A stretch of 64,000 bases of DNA, taken from the NCBI GenBank assembly GCA_030425185.1, contig JAUIAU010000012.1:1-64000 (forward strand). The letters run 5' to 3'. The translations under genes were made by a program, and so were the position numbers. Below, piece by piece: positions 8,372 to 16,632 of this stretch; positions within the stretch are counted from its first letter, which is position 1; every line of letters starts with the position of its first letter. Source of the stretch: Alphaproteobacteria bacterium. Lineage in GTDB: Bacteria; Pseudomonadota; Alphaproteobacteria; Rhodobacterales; Rhodobacteraceae. Below the pieces are notes generated by a model. It did no database searches and was not told where the DNA came from. It saw only the letters and a program-made list of their open reading frames with translations.

Positions 8372-9597
8372 GCCGTCTCCCCCCGTTTCACGAAGCCCGC
8401 CACCTGCCGGTAGCGCGCGGCGATGGCCTCGCGCTCGGCGGGGGTGACGAGGTCCTCGACCCGGTCGCCGGGGCCGGTCAGGCGGGCGTCCGCGATGTCG
8501 AGCACCGCTTCCGGCCCGGAGCGCCGGTTCGCCAGCACCACCTCGGCGGTCTTCGGGCGGCGCTCGTCCTCGTAGGCGCGCAGGCCCGTCCCCGGGTCGG
8601 CCGCGTCCGTCAGCGCGGCGGCGAGGGCGGCGGCATCGACGATGGTCTGGCTCGCGCCGTTGGCCCCGATCGGATACATCGGGTGCGCGGCATCGCCCAG
8701 GAGCGTCGCCCGCCCCCGGCTCCAGGACGGCAGCGGGTCGCGGTCGATCATCGGGTACTCGGTGATCGTCCCGGTGGCCTGCATCAGCGCCACGATGTCG
8801 AGGTCGGGCAGCCGGAACTCCCGGAAGCGGTCGATGAAGGCGCGGTCGCCGAGGCGGGTCCAGTCGGCCTCGGACGCCGGGCGCGGCGCGTCGTGGCGCA
8901 CCTCGGCCACCCAGTTGATCAGCGCCCGACCGCGCTGCCGGGCCTCCTCCGAGATCGGGTAGACGACGAACTTCACGTCGTGGTTGCCCGCGATGACCAT
9001 GGTCCGCCCGTCGCCGAACGGGGCCTGCTCGTGCGCGCCGCGGAACATCATCATGCCCTCGGCCCGGGCCGGACCTTCGTCGGGATGCAGGGCGCGGCGC
9101 ACCGCCGAGTGGAAGCCGTCCGCCCCGATCAGGATGTCGCCCGACAGGGCGACCTCGCCCGCGCCCGTGGCGAAGGTGGCCGTCACGCCGTCGCCGTCGT
9201 CGGACACCGACACGAACCGGTGCCCGGTGCGCAGCGCCTCCGCGCCCGCCCGCGCCCGCAGGGCATCGAGCAGCAGGAACTGCAGCGCCCCCCGGTGGAT
9301 CGAGTATTGCGGAAAGGCGAAGCCCGCCTCGACCCCGCGCGGATCGCTCGACAGGACATGCCCGTAGCGGGTGCGGTACTCGATGGCCCGGGTGCGGATA
9401 CCGGTCGCGTCGAGCGCGGGCCCGAGGCCCAGCCCGTGCAGCACCTCGGCCCCGTGCGGCAGGACGTTGATCCCGACGCCGAGCGGCGCCAGCGTGCCGA
9501 CCGCCTCGCACACCGTGACACGCCAGCCGATGGCCTGCAGCGCCAGCGCCGTGGTCAGCCCGCCGATGCCGCCGCCCGCGATGATCGCGTGTCTCAT
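8368..9597 (-). CDS. FAD-dependent monooxygenase (salicylate-hydroxylase-like)
   Basis: 409-residue single-component flavoprotein hydroxylase. It has the N-terminal FAD motif AIIAGGGIGGLTTALAL, the DG-motif region DILIGADGFHSAVRR and the second FAD motif LLGDAAHPMYPIGANGASQ. The family includes salicylate 1-hydroxylase, 6-hydroxynicotinate and 3-hydroxybenzoate hydroxylases. A decarboxylating hydroxylation of a dihydroxybenzoate to hydroxyquinol would suit this operon, but the substrate is inferred. The gene is wedged between the two importer ATPase genes, with ATGA overlaps at both ends (8368-8371, 9594-9597), so it must be co-translated with the transporter. Confidence 0.87.
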   Translation of the reverse strand: MRHAIIAGGGIGGLTTALALQAIGWRVTVCEAVGTLAPLGVGINVLPHGAEVLHGLGLGPALDATGIRTRAIEYRTRYGHVLSSDPRGVEAGFAFPQYSIHRGALQFLLLDALRARAGAEALRTGHRFVSVSDDGDGVTATFATGAGEVALSGDILIGADGFHSAVRRALHPDEGPARAEGMMMFRGAHEQAPFGDGRTMVIAGNHDVKFVVYPISEEARQRGRALINWVAEVRHDAPRPASEADWTRLGDRAFIDRFREFRLPDLDIVALMQATGTITEYPMIDRDPLPSWSRGRATLLGDAAHPMYPIGANGASQTIVDAAALAAALTDAADPGTGLRAYEDERRPKTAEVVLANRRSGPEAVLDIADARLTGPGDRVEDLVTPAEREAIAARYRQVAGFVKRGETA

Positions 9598-10307
9598 ACG
9601 TCGATCCCCAGATAGATTTCGCGGACCTCCTTCGAGGCCATGATCTCGGCCGGGGCGCCGATCCCGATCACCCGGCCGAAATCGAGCACCAGCAGCCGTT
9701 CCACCACGCTGTTGAGCGCGTGCAGGACGTGTTCGATCCAGATGATCGTCACGCCCTCGGCATGGATGTCGCGGATCGTCTGCACCAGCGCCTGGCATTC
9801 GCCCTCGGTCAGGCCGCCCGCGATCTCGTCGAGCAGCAGCAGCTTCGGCCCGGTCGCCATCGCGCGCGCCAGTTCCAGCCGCTTGCGTTCAAGCAGCGAC
9901 AGGGTGCCCGCGACCGTGTTGGCCTTGCGCAGCAGCCCGGTGCGGTCGAGCACCTCGGCGCACAGGTCGGTCACAGCCGCCTCGGACGCCGCCTGCCCGT
10001 GGGTCGCGGCGACCAGCAGGTTCTCGAACACCGTCAGTTTCTGGAAGGGCTGCGGGATCTGGAACGAGCGTCCGACCCCGTCGAGGCAGCGCCGCATCGC
10101 GGGCATCCGCGTCACGTCGCGGCCGTCGAAGCGGATCGACCCGGCATCCGGCATCAGGTTGCCGGTGATCAGGTTGAAGAGCGTGGATTTCCCAGCCCCG
10201 TTCGGACCGATGATCCCGAGCGCCTGCCCGGCAGGCACCTCGAAGGTCACGTCATCCGTCACCTTGAGCGAGCCGAAGCTCTTCGAGACATGGGAAAGCG
10301 CCAGCAT
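9594..10307 (-). CDS. livG: ABC transporter ATP-binding protein, LivG type
   Basis: 237-residue ATPase with Walker A GPNGAGKS near residue 34, a signature region TLSLLERKRLELARAMA and Walker B LLLLDEIAGG. The LSLLERK variant replacing LSGGQ is usual for LivG. Length is normal. The start has a GAGGTGA ribosome site. It energises the LivHM channel together with LivF. A hairpin (10330-10358) lies between it and the binding-protein gene upstream. Confidence 0.9.
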   Translation of the reverse strand: MLALSHVSKSFGSLKVTDDVTFEVPAGQALGIIGPNGAGKSTLFNLITGNLMPDAGSIRFDGRDVTRMPAMRRCLDGVGRSFQIPQPFQKLTVFENLLVAATHGQAASEAAVTDLCAEVLDRTGLLRKANTVAGTLSLLERKRLELARAMATGPKLLLLDEIAGGLTEGECQALVQTIRDIHAEGVTIIWIEHVLHALNSVVERLLVLDFGRVIGIGAPAEIMASKEVREIYLGIDV

Positions 10308-10329
10308 GACGGGATCACCTCGGGGGATT

Positions 10330-10358
10330 GGCCGGGCGGGCGCAGGGCGCGCCCGGCC
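10330..10358 (-). terminator. Intercistronic hairpin between binding-protein gene and livG
   Basis: Inverted repeat GGCCGGGCG / CGCCCGGCC with an 11-base loop, without a T-tract. Such hairpins between a solute-binding-protein gene and the following transporter genes usually raise binding-protein mRNA relative to the rest by attenuation or 3'-end protection. That role is inferred. Confidence 0.55.
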
Positions 10359-10365
10359 GTCGGGA

Positions 10366-11643
10366 TCAGGCGGGGATTTCTTCCATCACGCCGCCGGTCG
10401 GGACCATCGGCGCGGTGGTGTTGTCCACGATCACGAGGTCATAGCCGCCGCCGTCGCGCAGCCGCCACTGGCCGCCCACGAGCGGCGTCTTGGCCACGTT
10501 GCGCGCCGCGAAGGGCGGCAGGCCCGCGCCGTCCCAGCTGAGCGGGCCGACGATGGTGTCCATCCGCGTCGCCGCGATGGCCTCGGCCACGGCGTCGGGG
10601 TCGCCCGCGTCCGACACCCGGCCCATGACGTTCGCCGCGACCTCGAACAGCGCGTGAACGAAGCCGATGGGCTGGGTCCACTGGCGCCCGGTGGCCGCGG
10701 TGAAGCCGCCCGCGAGATCGCCCGCGCTCTGCCCGGTCAGGGACGAGGCGAACGGATGCGACGGCGACCACCAGACCTCGGACGACAGGTTGTGCCCGGT
10801 GTCGCCCAGCGCCTCGACCGCCTGCGGGAAGAGGATCGCCTTGCCGATCGAGGCCGCCTTGGGCGTGAAGCCCTGCTGCTTGGCCTGGGTCCAGAAGGTG
10901 GTGAAGTCCGGCGGGATCACCACGCCGGTCACGATCTCGACGTTGCCCGCCTTGAACGCGTTGATCTGGGCCGAGAAGTCGTCGGTCAGGTTCTGGTAGC
11001 GGCCCGGGTCGGTCAGCGTGTAACCCTGCGCCGCCAGCACCGGCGGGAAGCCCACGACCGGGTCGCCCCAGGCATTGCCGTCGCCGTCGTTCGGGAAGAG
11101 GCCGCCGACCGACTTGTTGGTCGAAAGCTGGCCCCACATGTTGGTGAAGACGGCGATGACGTCCTCGAGCCCCCAGAAGAAGTGGTAAGCGTAGTTGAAC
11201 GGCTGCCACGACCCCGGATCGCCGGGATTGCCCTGCTGCCCGATGAACCACGGCTGCCACGGCGCGACGGTCGAGATGCAGGGAATGCCCTCGTTCTCGC
11301 AGGTGGTGGCGACGGGGTTCGTCGTCTCGGGGGTCGAGGCGACCAGCATCATGTCGATGCCGTCGTTCACGATCAGGTCCTGGGCCACCTCGGCGGCCCG
11401 GTTCGGGTTCGACTGGCTGTCCTTGACGATGACCTCGAAGTTCGCCCCCGCCTCGGACCCGGCGAAGCCGTCGAGGATGAAGCGGTCGGCCTCGGCGAAG
11501 GCAGCCAGCGGGCCGGACTCCGGCGTCACGTAGCCGACCTTGATCCGGGCGCCCTGCGCGAGGGCGGGCGCGGCCAGCCCGCCCGCGGCGAGCGTCAGGC
11601 CGGTGGCGGCGCTCGATTTCAGAAGATTGCGGCGTGTCAGCAT
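10366..11643 (-). CDS. ABC transporter substrate-binding protein, Tat-exported (LivK/aromatic type)
   Basis: 425-residue periplasmic binding protein of the type I (Leu/Ile/Val-binding) fold. The N-terminus is a twin-arginine signal, TRRNLLKSSAATG, followed by a hydrophobic stretch and an ALAQG cleavage site, so it is exported folded. It begins with the family strand RIKVGYVTPESGPLAAF. Large members of this family in catabolic operons often bind aromatic acids. Coupling to maleylacetate reductase upstream and hydroxylases downstream supports an aromatic ligand, which remains unproven. The start has a strong GGGAGGAA site. Confidence 0.88.
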   Translation of the reverse strand: MLTRRNLLKSSAATGLTLAAGGLAAPALAQGARIKVGYVTPESGPLAAFAEADRFILDGFAGSEAGANFEVIVKDSQSNPNRAAEVAQDLIVNDGIDMMLVASTPETTNPVATTCENEGIPCISTVAPWQPWFIGQQGNPGDPGSWQPFNYAYHFFWGLEDVIAVFTNMWGQLSTNKSVGGLFPNDGDGNAWGDPVVGFPPVLAAQGYTLTDPGRYQNLTDDFSAQINAFKAGNVEIVTGVVIPPDFTTFWTQAKQQGFTPKAASIGKAILFPQAVEALGDTGHNLSSEVWWSPSHPFASSLTGQSAGDLAGGFTAATGRQWTQPIGFVHALFEVAANVMGRVSDAGDPDAVAEAIAATRMDTIVGPLSWDGAGLPPFAARNVAKTPLVGGQWRLRDGGGYDLVIVDNTTAPMVPTGGVMEEIPA

Positions 11644-11673
11644 CTCGTGTTCCTCCCTGGAGATGTCGGTCGC

Positions 11674-12747
11674 TCAGTGGCGCGGCGCGCGCCCGTGATA
11701 GGCGGCGTCGAGCAGGTCGCGGAGCCCCTCGCGCGTGACCGGCGCGGGGTTCCAATAGGGGTTCTGCGTGGCGATGTCGGCGGCGCGGTCGAGGTCGGCC
11801 TCGGCCAGCCCCAGCTCGGCCAGCGTCATAGGGGCGCCCATCCGCGTGGCGAAGGCGTGCAGGGCCGCCCCCGGCTCGGTCCCGCCGAAGATGGCGGCCA
11901 CCGGGGCCAGCAGCTCCGGCACGGCGGCGGCGTTGTAGGCGATGGCGTGCGGCAGCAGCACGGCGTGGGTGTCGGCATGCGGCAGGTCGAACGACCCGCC
12001 CAGCGTGTGGCAGAGCTTGTGATGCAGCGCCATGCCGACCTGCCCCAGCACCGTGCCGCAGAGCCACGCGCCGTAGAGCGTTTCGCCCCGGGCGTCGAGG
12101 TCGGCCGGATCGGCGATCACCCGCGGCAGGGCGGCGGCGAAGGCCCGCATCCCCTCCACCGCCAGCGCGGTCGAGAGCGGGTTGCGGTCGCGGGCGTAGA
12201 GGGCCTCGGCGGCATGGGCGATGGCGTTCAGCGCGCTCGTCACCGTCATGCGCACCGGCAGGCCGGTGACCAGTTCGGCGTCGTAGAGGATCACCTCGGG
12301 CTGCACCTTCGGATCGCTCAGCGTCGTCTTGCGGCCCTTCTCGGTCTGGCCGAGGATCGGCGTCGCCTCGGACCCGGCATAGGTGGTCGGCACGACGATC
12401 TGCGGCAGGTCGGTGCGGTAGGCGATTGCCTTGCCGAGGCCCGCTGTCGAGCCGCCCCCGATGGCGACGAGGCAATCGGCCTTTATATCAGCGACATGGC
12501 GCATCGCCTCCTCGGTCACGGCGACCGGCGTGTGCATCGCGGCGCGGGTGAAGACGCCCGCTGCCAGCGCGCCGATGCTTTCGGCAACCCCGAGCGCGGC
12601 GTCCGCCTGTTGCGGCGTGGACAGGACAAGTGCGCGCGACGCGCCGAGGCGGCGCAGTTCGTCCGCGATCTCGTGCCGGGTTCCCGGACCGAACCGGACC
12701 CGCACCGAGGCACTCTGGGCAACGAAATCGCGCTGGAAATAGGACAT
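11674..12747 (-). CDS. Maleylacetate reductase
   Basis: 357-residue iron-alcohol-dehydrogenase-fold enzyme of the maleylacetate reductase branch. The nucleotide-binding loop is AIGGGSTAGLGKAIA; the signature PTTYAGSEATPI and the HHKLCHTLGGSFDLPH segment are characteristic. It reduces maleylacetate to 3-oxoadipate with NAD(P)H, the step after hydroxyquinol cleavage. It is the first gene of the long operon, with a GGAGGGGAGG site, and is transcribed away from the LysR gene across a 92-bp control region. Known as graC, macA or tftE elsewhere. Confidence 0.93.
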   Translation of the reverse strand: MSYFQRDFVAQSASVRVRFGPGTRHEIADELRRLGASRALVLSTPQQADAALGVAESIGALAAGVFTRAAMHTPVAVTEEAMRHVADIKADCLVAIGGGSTAGLGKAIAYRTDLPQIVVPTTYAGSEATPILGQTEKGRKTTLSDPKVQPEVILYDAELVTGLPVRMTVTSALNAIAHAAEALYARDRNPLSTALAVEGMRAFAAALPRVIADPADLDARGETLYGAWLCGTVLGQVGMALHHKLCHTLGGSFDLPHADTHAVLLPHAIAYNAAAVPELLAPVAAIFGGTEPGAALHAFATRMGAPMTLAELGLAEADLDRAADIATQNPYWNPAPVTREGLRDLLDAAYHGRAPRH

Positions 12748-12825
12748 GGCCTCCCCTCCTTGCCCCGGACTGTTGGCACTTTAGACCAGCGGAATTCATA
12801 TCTTGATCGAATCTGGGACGAACAA

Positions 12826-12842
12826 CATAACCTGATGTTATG
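12826..12842. promoter_or_regulatory. Palindromic LysR-type operator overlapping the regulator start codon
   Basis: CATAAC-CTGAT-GTTATG is a perfect 6+6 palindrome containing the T-N11-A core of LysR-type sites (T at 12828, A at 12840). It lies between the divergent regulator and maleylacetate reductase genes and includes the regulator's own ATG (12840-12842). Binding here would repress the regulator gene directly. Activation of the divergent operon probably also needs weaker sites upstream, around 12780-12815. Confidence 0.65.
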
Positions 12843-13787
12843 AAACTGGACCCCCGCCACCTCGAATTGCTCGCCGCGGTCGTCGATCACGGCGGCCTGA
12901 CCGAAGGCGCGGCGGCGCTGGGGAAGTCACAGCCTTCCGTGTCGCGCAGCCTCGGGCAGCTCGAAGCCCGGATCGGCGCGCCGCTGTTCCAGCCCGGGCG
13001 GCGGCCGCTTCAGGCGACCGAGCTGGGCCTCGCGCTGGCCGAGCAGGGCCGCGCGGTGCTCAAGGCGGACCGGGCCGCCTCGCAGATCGTGGCGCTCTAC
13101 CGCTCGGGGCATGCGGGTCTTGTCCGGGTCGGCGGCACGCCCGTCTTCATGGACGGCGTGATCGCGGGGATGATCGCCGAGTTCCAGCAGGCCTGTCCCG
13201 ACGTGCGGGTGGACCAGTCCTATGGCTACGCCGACGAGCTGATCGAGGGGCTGGGCAACGGCACGCTGGACCTCGCCGTGGTGCCGCTGCGCCCCGAGAA
13301 GGTGCCGGCCAGCCTGCAGTTCCAGCCGATCCTGCCCGGTCTCAACGTGATCGCCTGCCGTGTCGGCCATCCCCTGACCCGGCGCAAGCTGGTCACGCCG
13401 GGCGATATCGCCGAGTTCCCCTGGATCGCACCGCCCGCCAACAGCCCGCTCTATGCCGACCTGCGCCGGGCGCTGACCGACATCGGCGCGGAGGACTTCA
13501 AGATCAGCTTTTCCGGCGGGTCGCTGGCCTCGGTCATCAGCGTGCTGACCGGCTCGGACAGCCTGACCGTGCTGCCCTACTCGGTGGTGTTCATGATGCG
13601 GCCGCAGAAGATGGTCACCGCCCTGTCGCTGCGGATAGGACACCCCGACCGCAACCTCGGGCTGCTGATGGCGGCGGGCGGCCCGGTGCCCCCGGCCACC
13701 GCCCGCCTGCGCAGTTTCGTGGCGGCCCGGTTCGAGGCGCTGGCCCGCCGGATCGTCGCGCACCAGACCAACCAGCTCTGGCGCTGA
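12840..13787 (+). CDS. LysR-family regulator of the hydroxyquinol operon
   Basis: 315-residue LysR-type regulator with an N-terminal winged HTH (about 2-60, LTEGAAALGKSQPSVSRSLG) and a C-terminal effector-binding domain. It is divergent from the hydroxyquinol operon, the classic arrangement for a co-inducer-dependent activator; a pathway intermediate or the imported aromatic is the likely inducer. No clear Shine-Dalgarno precedes the ATG because the start is embedded in a palindromic operator, so translation may be weak or leaderless. It runs convergently toward the alpha/beta-hydrolase gene with a gap of only 6 bp. Confidence 0.9.
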   Translation: MKLDPRHLELLAAVVDHGGLTEGAAALGKSQPSVSRSLGQLEARIGAPLFQPGRRPLQATELGLALAEQGRAVLKADRAASQIVALYRSGHAGLVRVGGTPVFMDGVIAGMIAEFQQACPDVRVDQSYGYADELIEGLGNGTLDLAVVPLRPEKVPASLQFQPILPGLNVIACRVGHPLTRRKLVTPGDIAEFPWIAPPANSPLYADLRRALTDIGAEDFKISFSGGSLASVISVLTGSDSLTVLPYSVVFMMRPQKMVTALSLRIGHPDRNLGLLMAAGGPVPPATARLRSFVAARFEALARRIVAHQTNQLWR

Positions 13788-13793
13788 GCCGCC

Positions 13794-14483
13794 TCAGGCG
13801 TCGAGCCAGCCGAGCAGCGCCGCCGTGGTCTCGTCCGGCTGCTCCAGCACCGGCAGGTGCCCGGCCCCCGGCACGACGACAAGGCGGGACTGCGGCATCA
13901 GCGCGTGCATCCGGGCGTGCCGGTCGAGGCGGCAGAGCCGGTCGCCCTCGCCCATCAGGACCAGCGCGGGTCCGGTGAAGGCGGCCAGCGTCACCTCCTG
14001 GTCCGGGCGGGCGGCCAGCGCCCGGGACTGGCGGACGAAGACCTCCGGCCCGAGAGCCAGCGCCATCTCCATGCAGAGATCGAGAATGGCCTGACGTCCC
14101 GGCCCCTCGGCCAGGTAGTTCGGCTTCATCTCGTCCCGCATCACCTCGAAAAGGCGTCCGGCCTCGGCCGCCGCGATCTGCGGGCCGCGCCGGGCCTGCA
14201 CCTCGGGCGCCTCGGCCCAGGGGTTGGTGTCGAGCAGCGCCAGCCGCTCGACCCGCTCCGGGGCCTGCCGCAGCACCTCCATCGCCACGATGCCGCCCAT
14301 CGACAGCCCGGCCAGCGCAAAGCGCGGCGGTGCGACCTCCAGCACGGACGCGGCGAGCCCTTCGATGCTGTCCTGCCCGGTCAGCGGCGCATGCAGCACC
14401 GCGCGCCGGCCGAGGGCCGCCATCTGCGGCCCCCAGAGCCGGGCGTCGCACATCATCCCGGGCAGAAGGACGAGCGGCATCAT
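13794..14483 (-). CDS. Alpha/beta hydrolase
   Basis: 229-residue alpha/beta-hydrolase fold protein. The oxyanion-hole region is LLPGMMCDARLW, the nucleophile elbow is GLSMGG with Ser, the acid is in VLMGEGDRLC, and the His is in VPGAGHLPVLEQP. It is soluble, with no signal peptide. It is the last gene of the ten-gene minus-strand operon starting at 23888, and its ATG overlaps the MetE-like gene's stop (14480-14483). It could hydrolyse an ester, lactone or C-C bond of an intermediate; nothing in the sequence defines the substrate. Confidence 0.8.
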   Translation of the reverse strand: MMPLVLLPGMMCDARLWGPQMAALGRRAVLHAPLTGQDSIEGLAASVLEVAPPRFALAGLSMGGIVAMEVLRQAPERVERLALLDTNPWAEAPEVQARRGPQIAAAEAGRLFEVMRDEMKPNYLAEGPGRQAILDLCMEMALALGPEVFVRQSRALAARPDQEVTLAAFTGPALVLMGEGDRLCRLDRHARMHALMPQSRLVVVPGAGHLPVLEQPDETTAALLGWLDA

Positions 14484-15601
14484 GCGACCGCGCGCGCGCC
14501 TTCGGACAGCGTGGCGAGCTTGGCCCAGGCGATCTCGGGATCAACCGCGCCGAAGCCCGCGAAGGTCCCGAAGCCGCAGTCGCTGCCCGCGATGACCCGC
14601 TCGGCCCCGACGATATCGACGAAGCGCTCCAGCCGCTGGCGCACGAGGTCGGGATGCTCGACGAAGTTGGTCGTGGTATCGACGACGCCGGGCACCAGCA
14701 CCTTGTGATCCGGGATGTCTGCGGCGCGGTCGCGGAACACCTCCCATTCATGGCCGTGGCGGGGGTTCGAGGTCTCGAACAGCACGTAGCGCGCCTTGGC
14801 CGACATCAGCGTGTCGAACATCTTGGCCATCGGGATGTCGCAGACATGCGGCCCTTCGTAGTTGCCCCAGCAGATGTGGATGCGGATGCGCTCTTCCGGG
14901 ACATCCTGCAGCGCGTGGTTCAGCGCCTCGACATGGGACGCGGCGACCTTGAGGAAGTCCTCGTCGCTGAGGTCGGTGAACAGCATGTGCCGGGACAGCG
15001 CCAGGTCCGGGCAGTCGAGTTGCAGGTCGAGGCCCGCCGCCACGATGGTTTCGTATTCCGCCTTCATCGCGTCCGCGAGCGCGGCGAGATAGGCCTCGCG
15101 CGTCGGGTAATGGGCGTTCTGCAGGAAGAGCGAGATCACCCCCGGCGAGGCCGCGTTCATGAAGCCGCGCTCGACCCCCGCGGCGGCCATCCCCGCCTTC
15201 AGGTTCGCGATGTCCTTTTCCAGCTCGCCCTGCCCCTTCGAGCGCACCTCGCCCACGCACATAGGGCGGGCGTATTTCGGCGTGCCGCCCGACCTGGCGA
15301 TCCGGTCGAGGAAGCTCGGGTAGAGTTTCAGATCGGCCGGGGCGTTGCGCGGGCTGTCGCCGTCGAAGCCGGTGTAGCGATCCTTGACGTAGGTGGCATA
15401 GCTGATCTTCGACATCTCACCGTCCGAGACGATGTCGATCCCGGCCGCCTTCTGGCGCTGCACCGCCTCGGCCACGGCCTCGGCCATCACGGTGTCGAAG
15501 GCGGCGGGATCGTAGGGCTCGTTCCGCTCGCGGGCGAAGAGCATGTCCACCACGGCCTGCGAGCGCGGCAGGCTGCCGACATGGGTTGCGAGAAGGGTCA
15601 T
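14480..15601 (-). CDS. MetE-like (cobalamin-independent methionine synthase C-terminal family) zinc protein
   Basis: 373-residue single-domain TIM-barrel protein of the UROD/MetE-like superfamily. It matches only the catalytic C-terminal domain of MetE; full MetE is about 750 residues. Zinc ligands are conserved: His242 and Cys244 in RIHICWG, Cys342 in SDCGFG, and Glu276 is a candidate fourth ligand. Family members include epoxyalkane:CoM transferase and other thiol or methyl transferases. Its position inside a catabolic operon, with ATGA overlaps on both sides (14480-14483, 15598-15601), argues against a housekeeping methionine role. A methyl-transfer or demethylation step is possible but unproven. 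Confidence 0.82.
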   Translation of the reverse strand: MTLLATHVGSLPRSQAVVDMLFARERNEPYDPAAFDTVMAEAVAEAVQRQKAAGIDIVSDGEMSKISYATYVKDRYTGFDGDSPRNAPADLKLYPSFLDRIARSGGTPKYARPMCVGEVRSKGQGELEKDIANLKAGMAAAGVERGFMNAASPGVISLFLQNAHYPTREAYLAALADAMKAEYETIVAAGLDLQLDCPDLALSRHMLFTDLSDEDFLKVAASHVEALNHALQDVPEERIRIHICWGNYEGPHVCDIPMAKMFDTLMSAKARYVLFETSNPRHGHEWEVFRDRAADIPDHKVLVPGVVDTTTNFVEHPDLVRQRLERFVDIVGAERVIAGSDCGFGTFAGFGAVDPEIAWAKLATLSEGARAVA

Positions 15602-16632
15602 GGCGTTGCGATCCTTATTCCGATCTTTCCGATATGGCCGCGTTTCAGGAAGGCTTCCTGCGCGGCCGCGAGGTCTTTCAGGTCATGGGTGGCGGCGACG
15701 AGGGGCTTGATCTCGCCCGCCTCGATCCGGCGGACAAGCCCGGCAAAGACCCCGTCGCCCAGCACGGTCGCCCCGTGCAGCGTCAGGTCCTTGAGGTAGA
15801 GCGTCCGCAGATCGAGCGGCACCTCGGCCCCGGCCACCGCGCCCGAGGCGACGTAGCGCCCGCCGGGTTTCAACAGGTCCAGCAGCACCGGGAACCCCGG
15901 ACCGCCGACGAGGTCCACGACCGCGTCGAAGCTGTCGCGCCCGAACCGCGCGGGCAGGTCGGCCTCGCGGTCGGCCACCTCGGCCGCCCCGAGGGCAGTC
16001 AGCGCGGCGGCCTTCGACGGCTGGCTGACCGCCACCGCTTCTGCCCCGCGCGCCACCAGCAGTTGCACCGCTGCCGATCCGACCCCGCCCGAAGCCCCGG
16101 TCACCAGCACCCGCTCGCCCGCGCGCACCCCGGCGCGGACCAGCATGTTCTCGGCGGTAGAATACGAACAGGGAAACGTGGCCAGCTCCACGTCGGACAG
16201 CTCCGAGGTCACCGCATGGGCGTGCCGGTCGGCCACGCAGAGGTACTCGGCGAAGCTGCCCGGCACCTCCGAGCCCAGGAACCACGGCGGATCGCGCAAC
16301 GCGCCGCCCGCCTCGCGCAGGCAGGGCTCGACCAGGACGCGGGTGCCGATGCGGGTCGCGGGGACGCCCGGGCCCACCGCCTCGATCACGCCGCAGGCGT
16401 CGATGCCCTGGATATGCGGAAAGACCAGCGGGCGGCCGGTCCAGGTGGCATCCTCGGCAGCGCTGCCGCTTTTCGAGTACCACGCCAGCCGCGTGTTGAT
16501 GTCGGTGTTGTTGACCGCGGCGGCGGCGACCTTCACCCGCACCTCGCCCGGCAGGGGCTCAGGCACGGGCAGGTCGTCGCGCCACGACAGGCACTCCGGC
16601 CCGCCGTGCCCGGTCAGCACGACCCCGTGCAT
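15598..16632 (-). CDS. MDR-superfamily oxidoreductase (quinone-oxidoreductase-like)
   Basis: 344-residue medium-chain dehydrogenase/reductase with a GroES-like N-terminal domain and a Rossmann domain (VLVTGASGGVGSAAVQL). The catalytic-zinc cysteine/histidine set of true alcohol dehydrogenases is not apparent, so a zinc-independent NAD(P)H-dependent reductase of the QOR type is likely. I chose the ATG at 16632, which overlaps the bicupin stop by one base (TGATG); the longer open frame runs inside the bicupin gene. It acts in the unknown pathway of this operon. Confidence 0.84.
   Translation of the reverse strand: MHGVVLTGHGGPECLSWRDDLPVPEPLPGEVRVKVAAAAVNNTDINTRLAWYSKSGSAAEDATWTGRPLVFPHIQGIDACGVIEAVGPGVPATRIGTRVLVEPCLREAGGALRDPPWFLGSEVPGSFAEYLCVADRHAHAVTSELSDVELATFPCSYSTAENMLVRAGVRAGERVLVTGASGGVGSAAVQLLVARGAEAVAVSQPSKAAALTALGAAEVADREADLPARFGRDSFDAVVDLVGGPGFPVLLDLLKPGGRYVASGAVAGAEVPLDLRTLYLKDLTLHGATVLGDGVFAGLVRRIEAGEIKPLVAATHDLKDLAAAQEAFLKRGHIGKIGIRIATP

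Noticed and set aside
9640-12843. 1067-residue open frame on the plus strand
   Set aside because: It runs antisense to livG, the binding-protein gene and maleylacetate reductase. The protein is low-complexity Arg/Ala/Gly/Pro with no domain; a GC-rich shadow frame.
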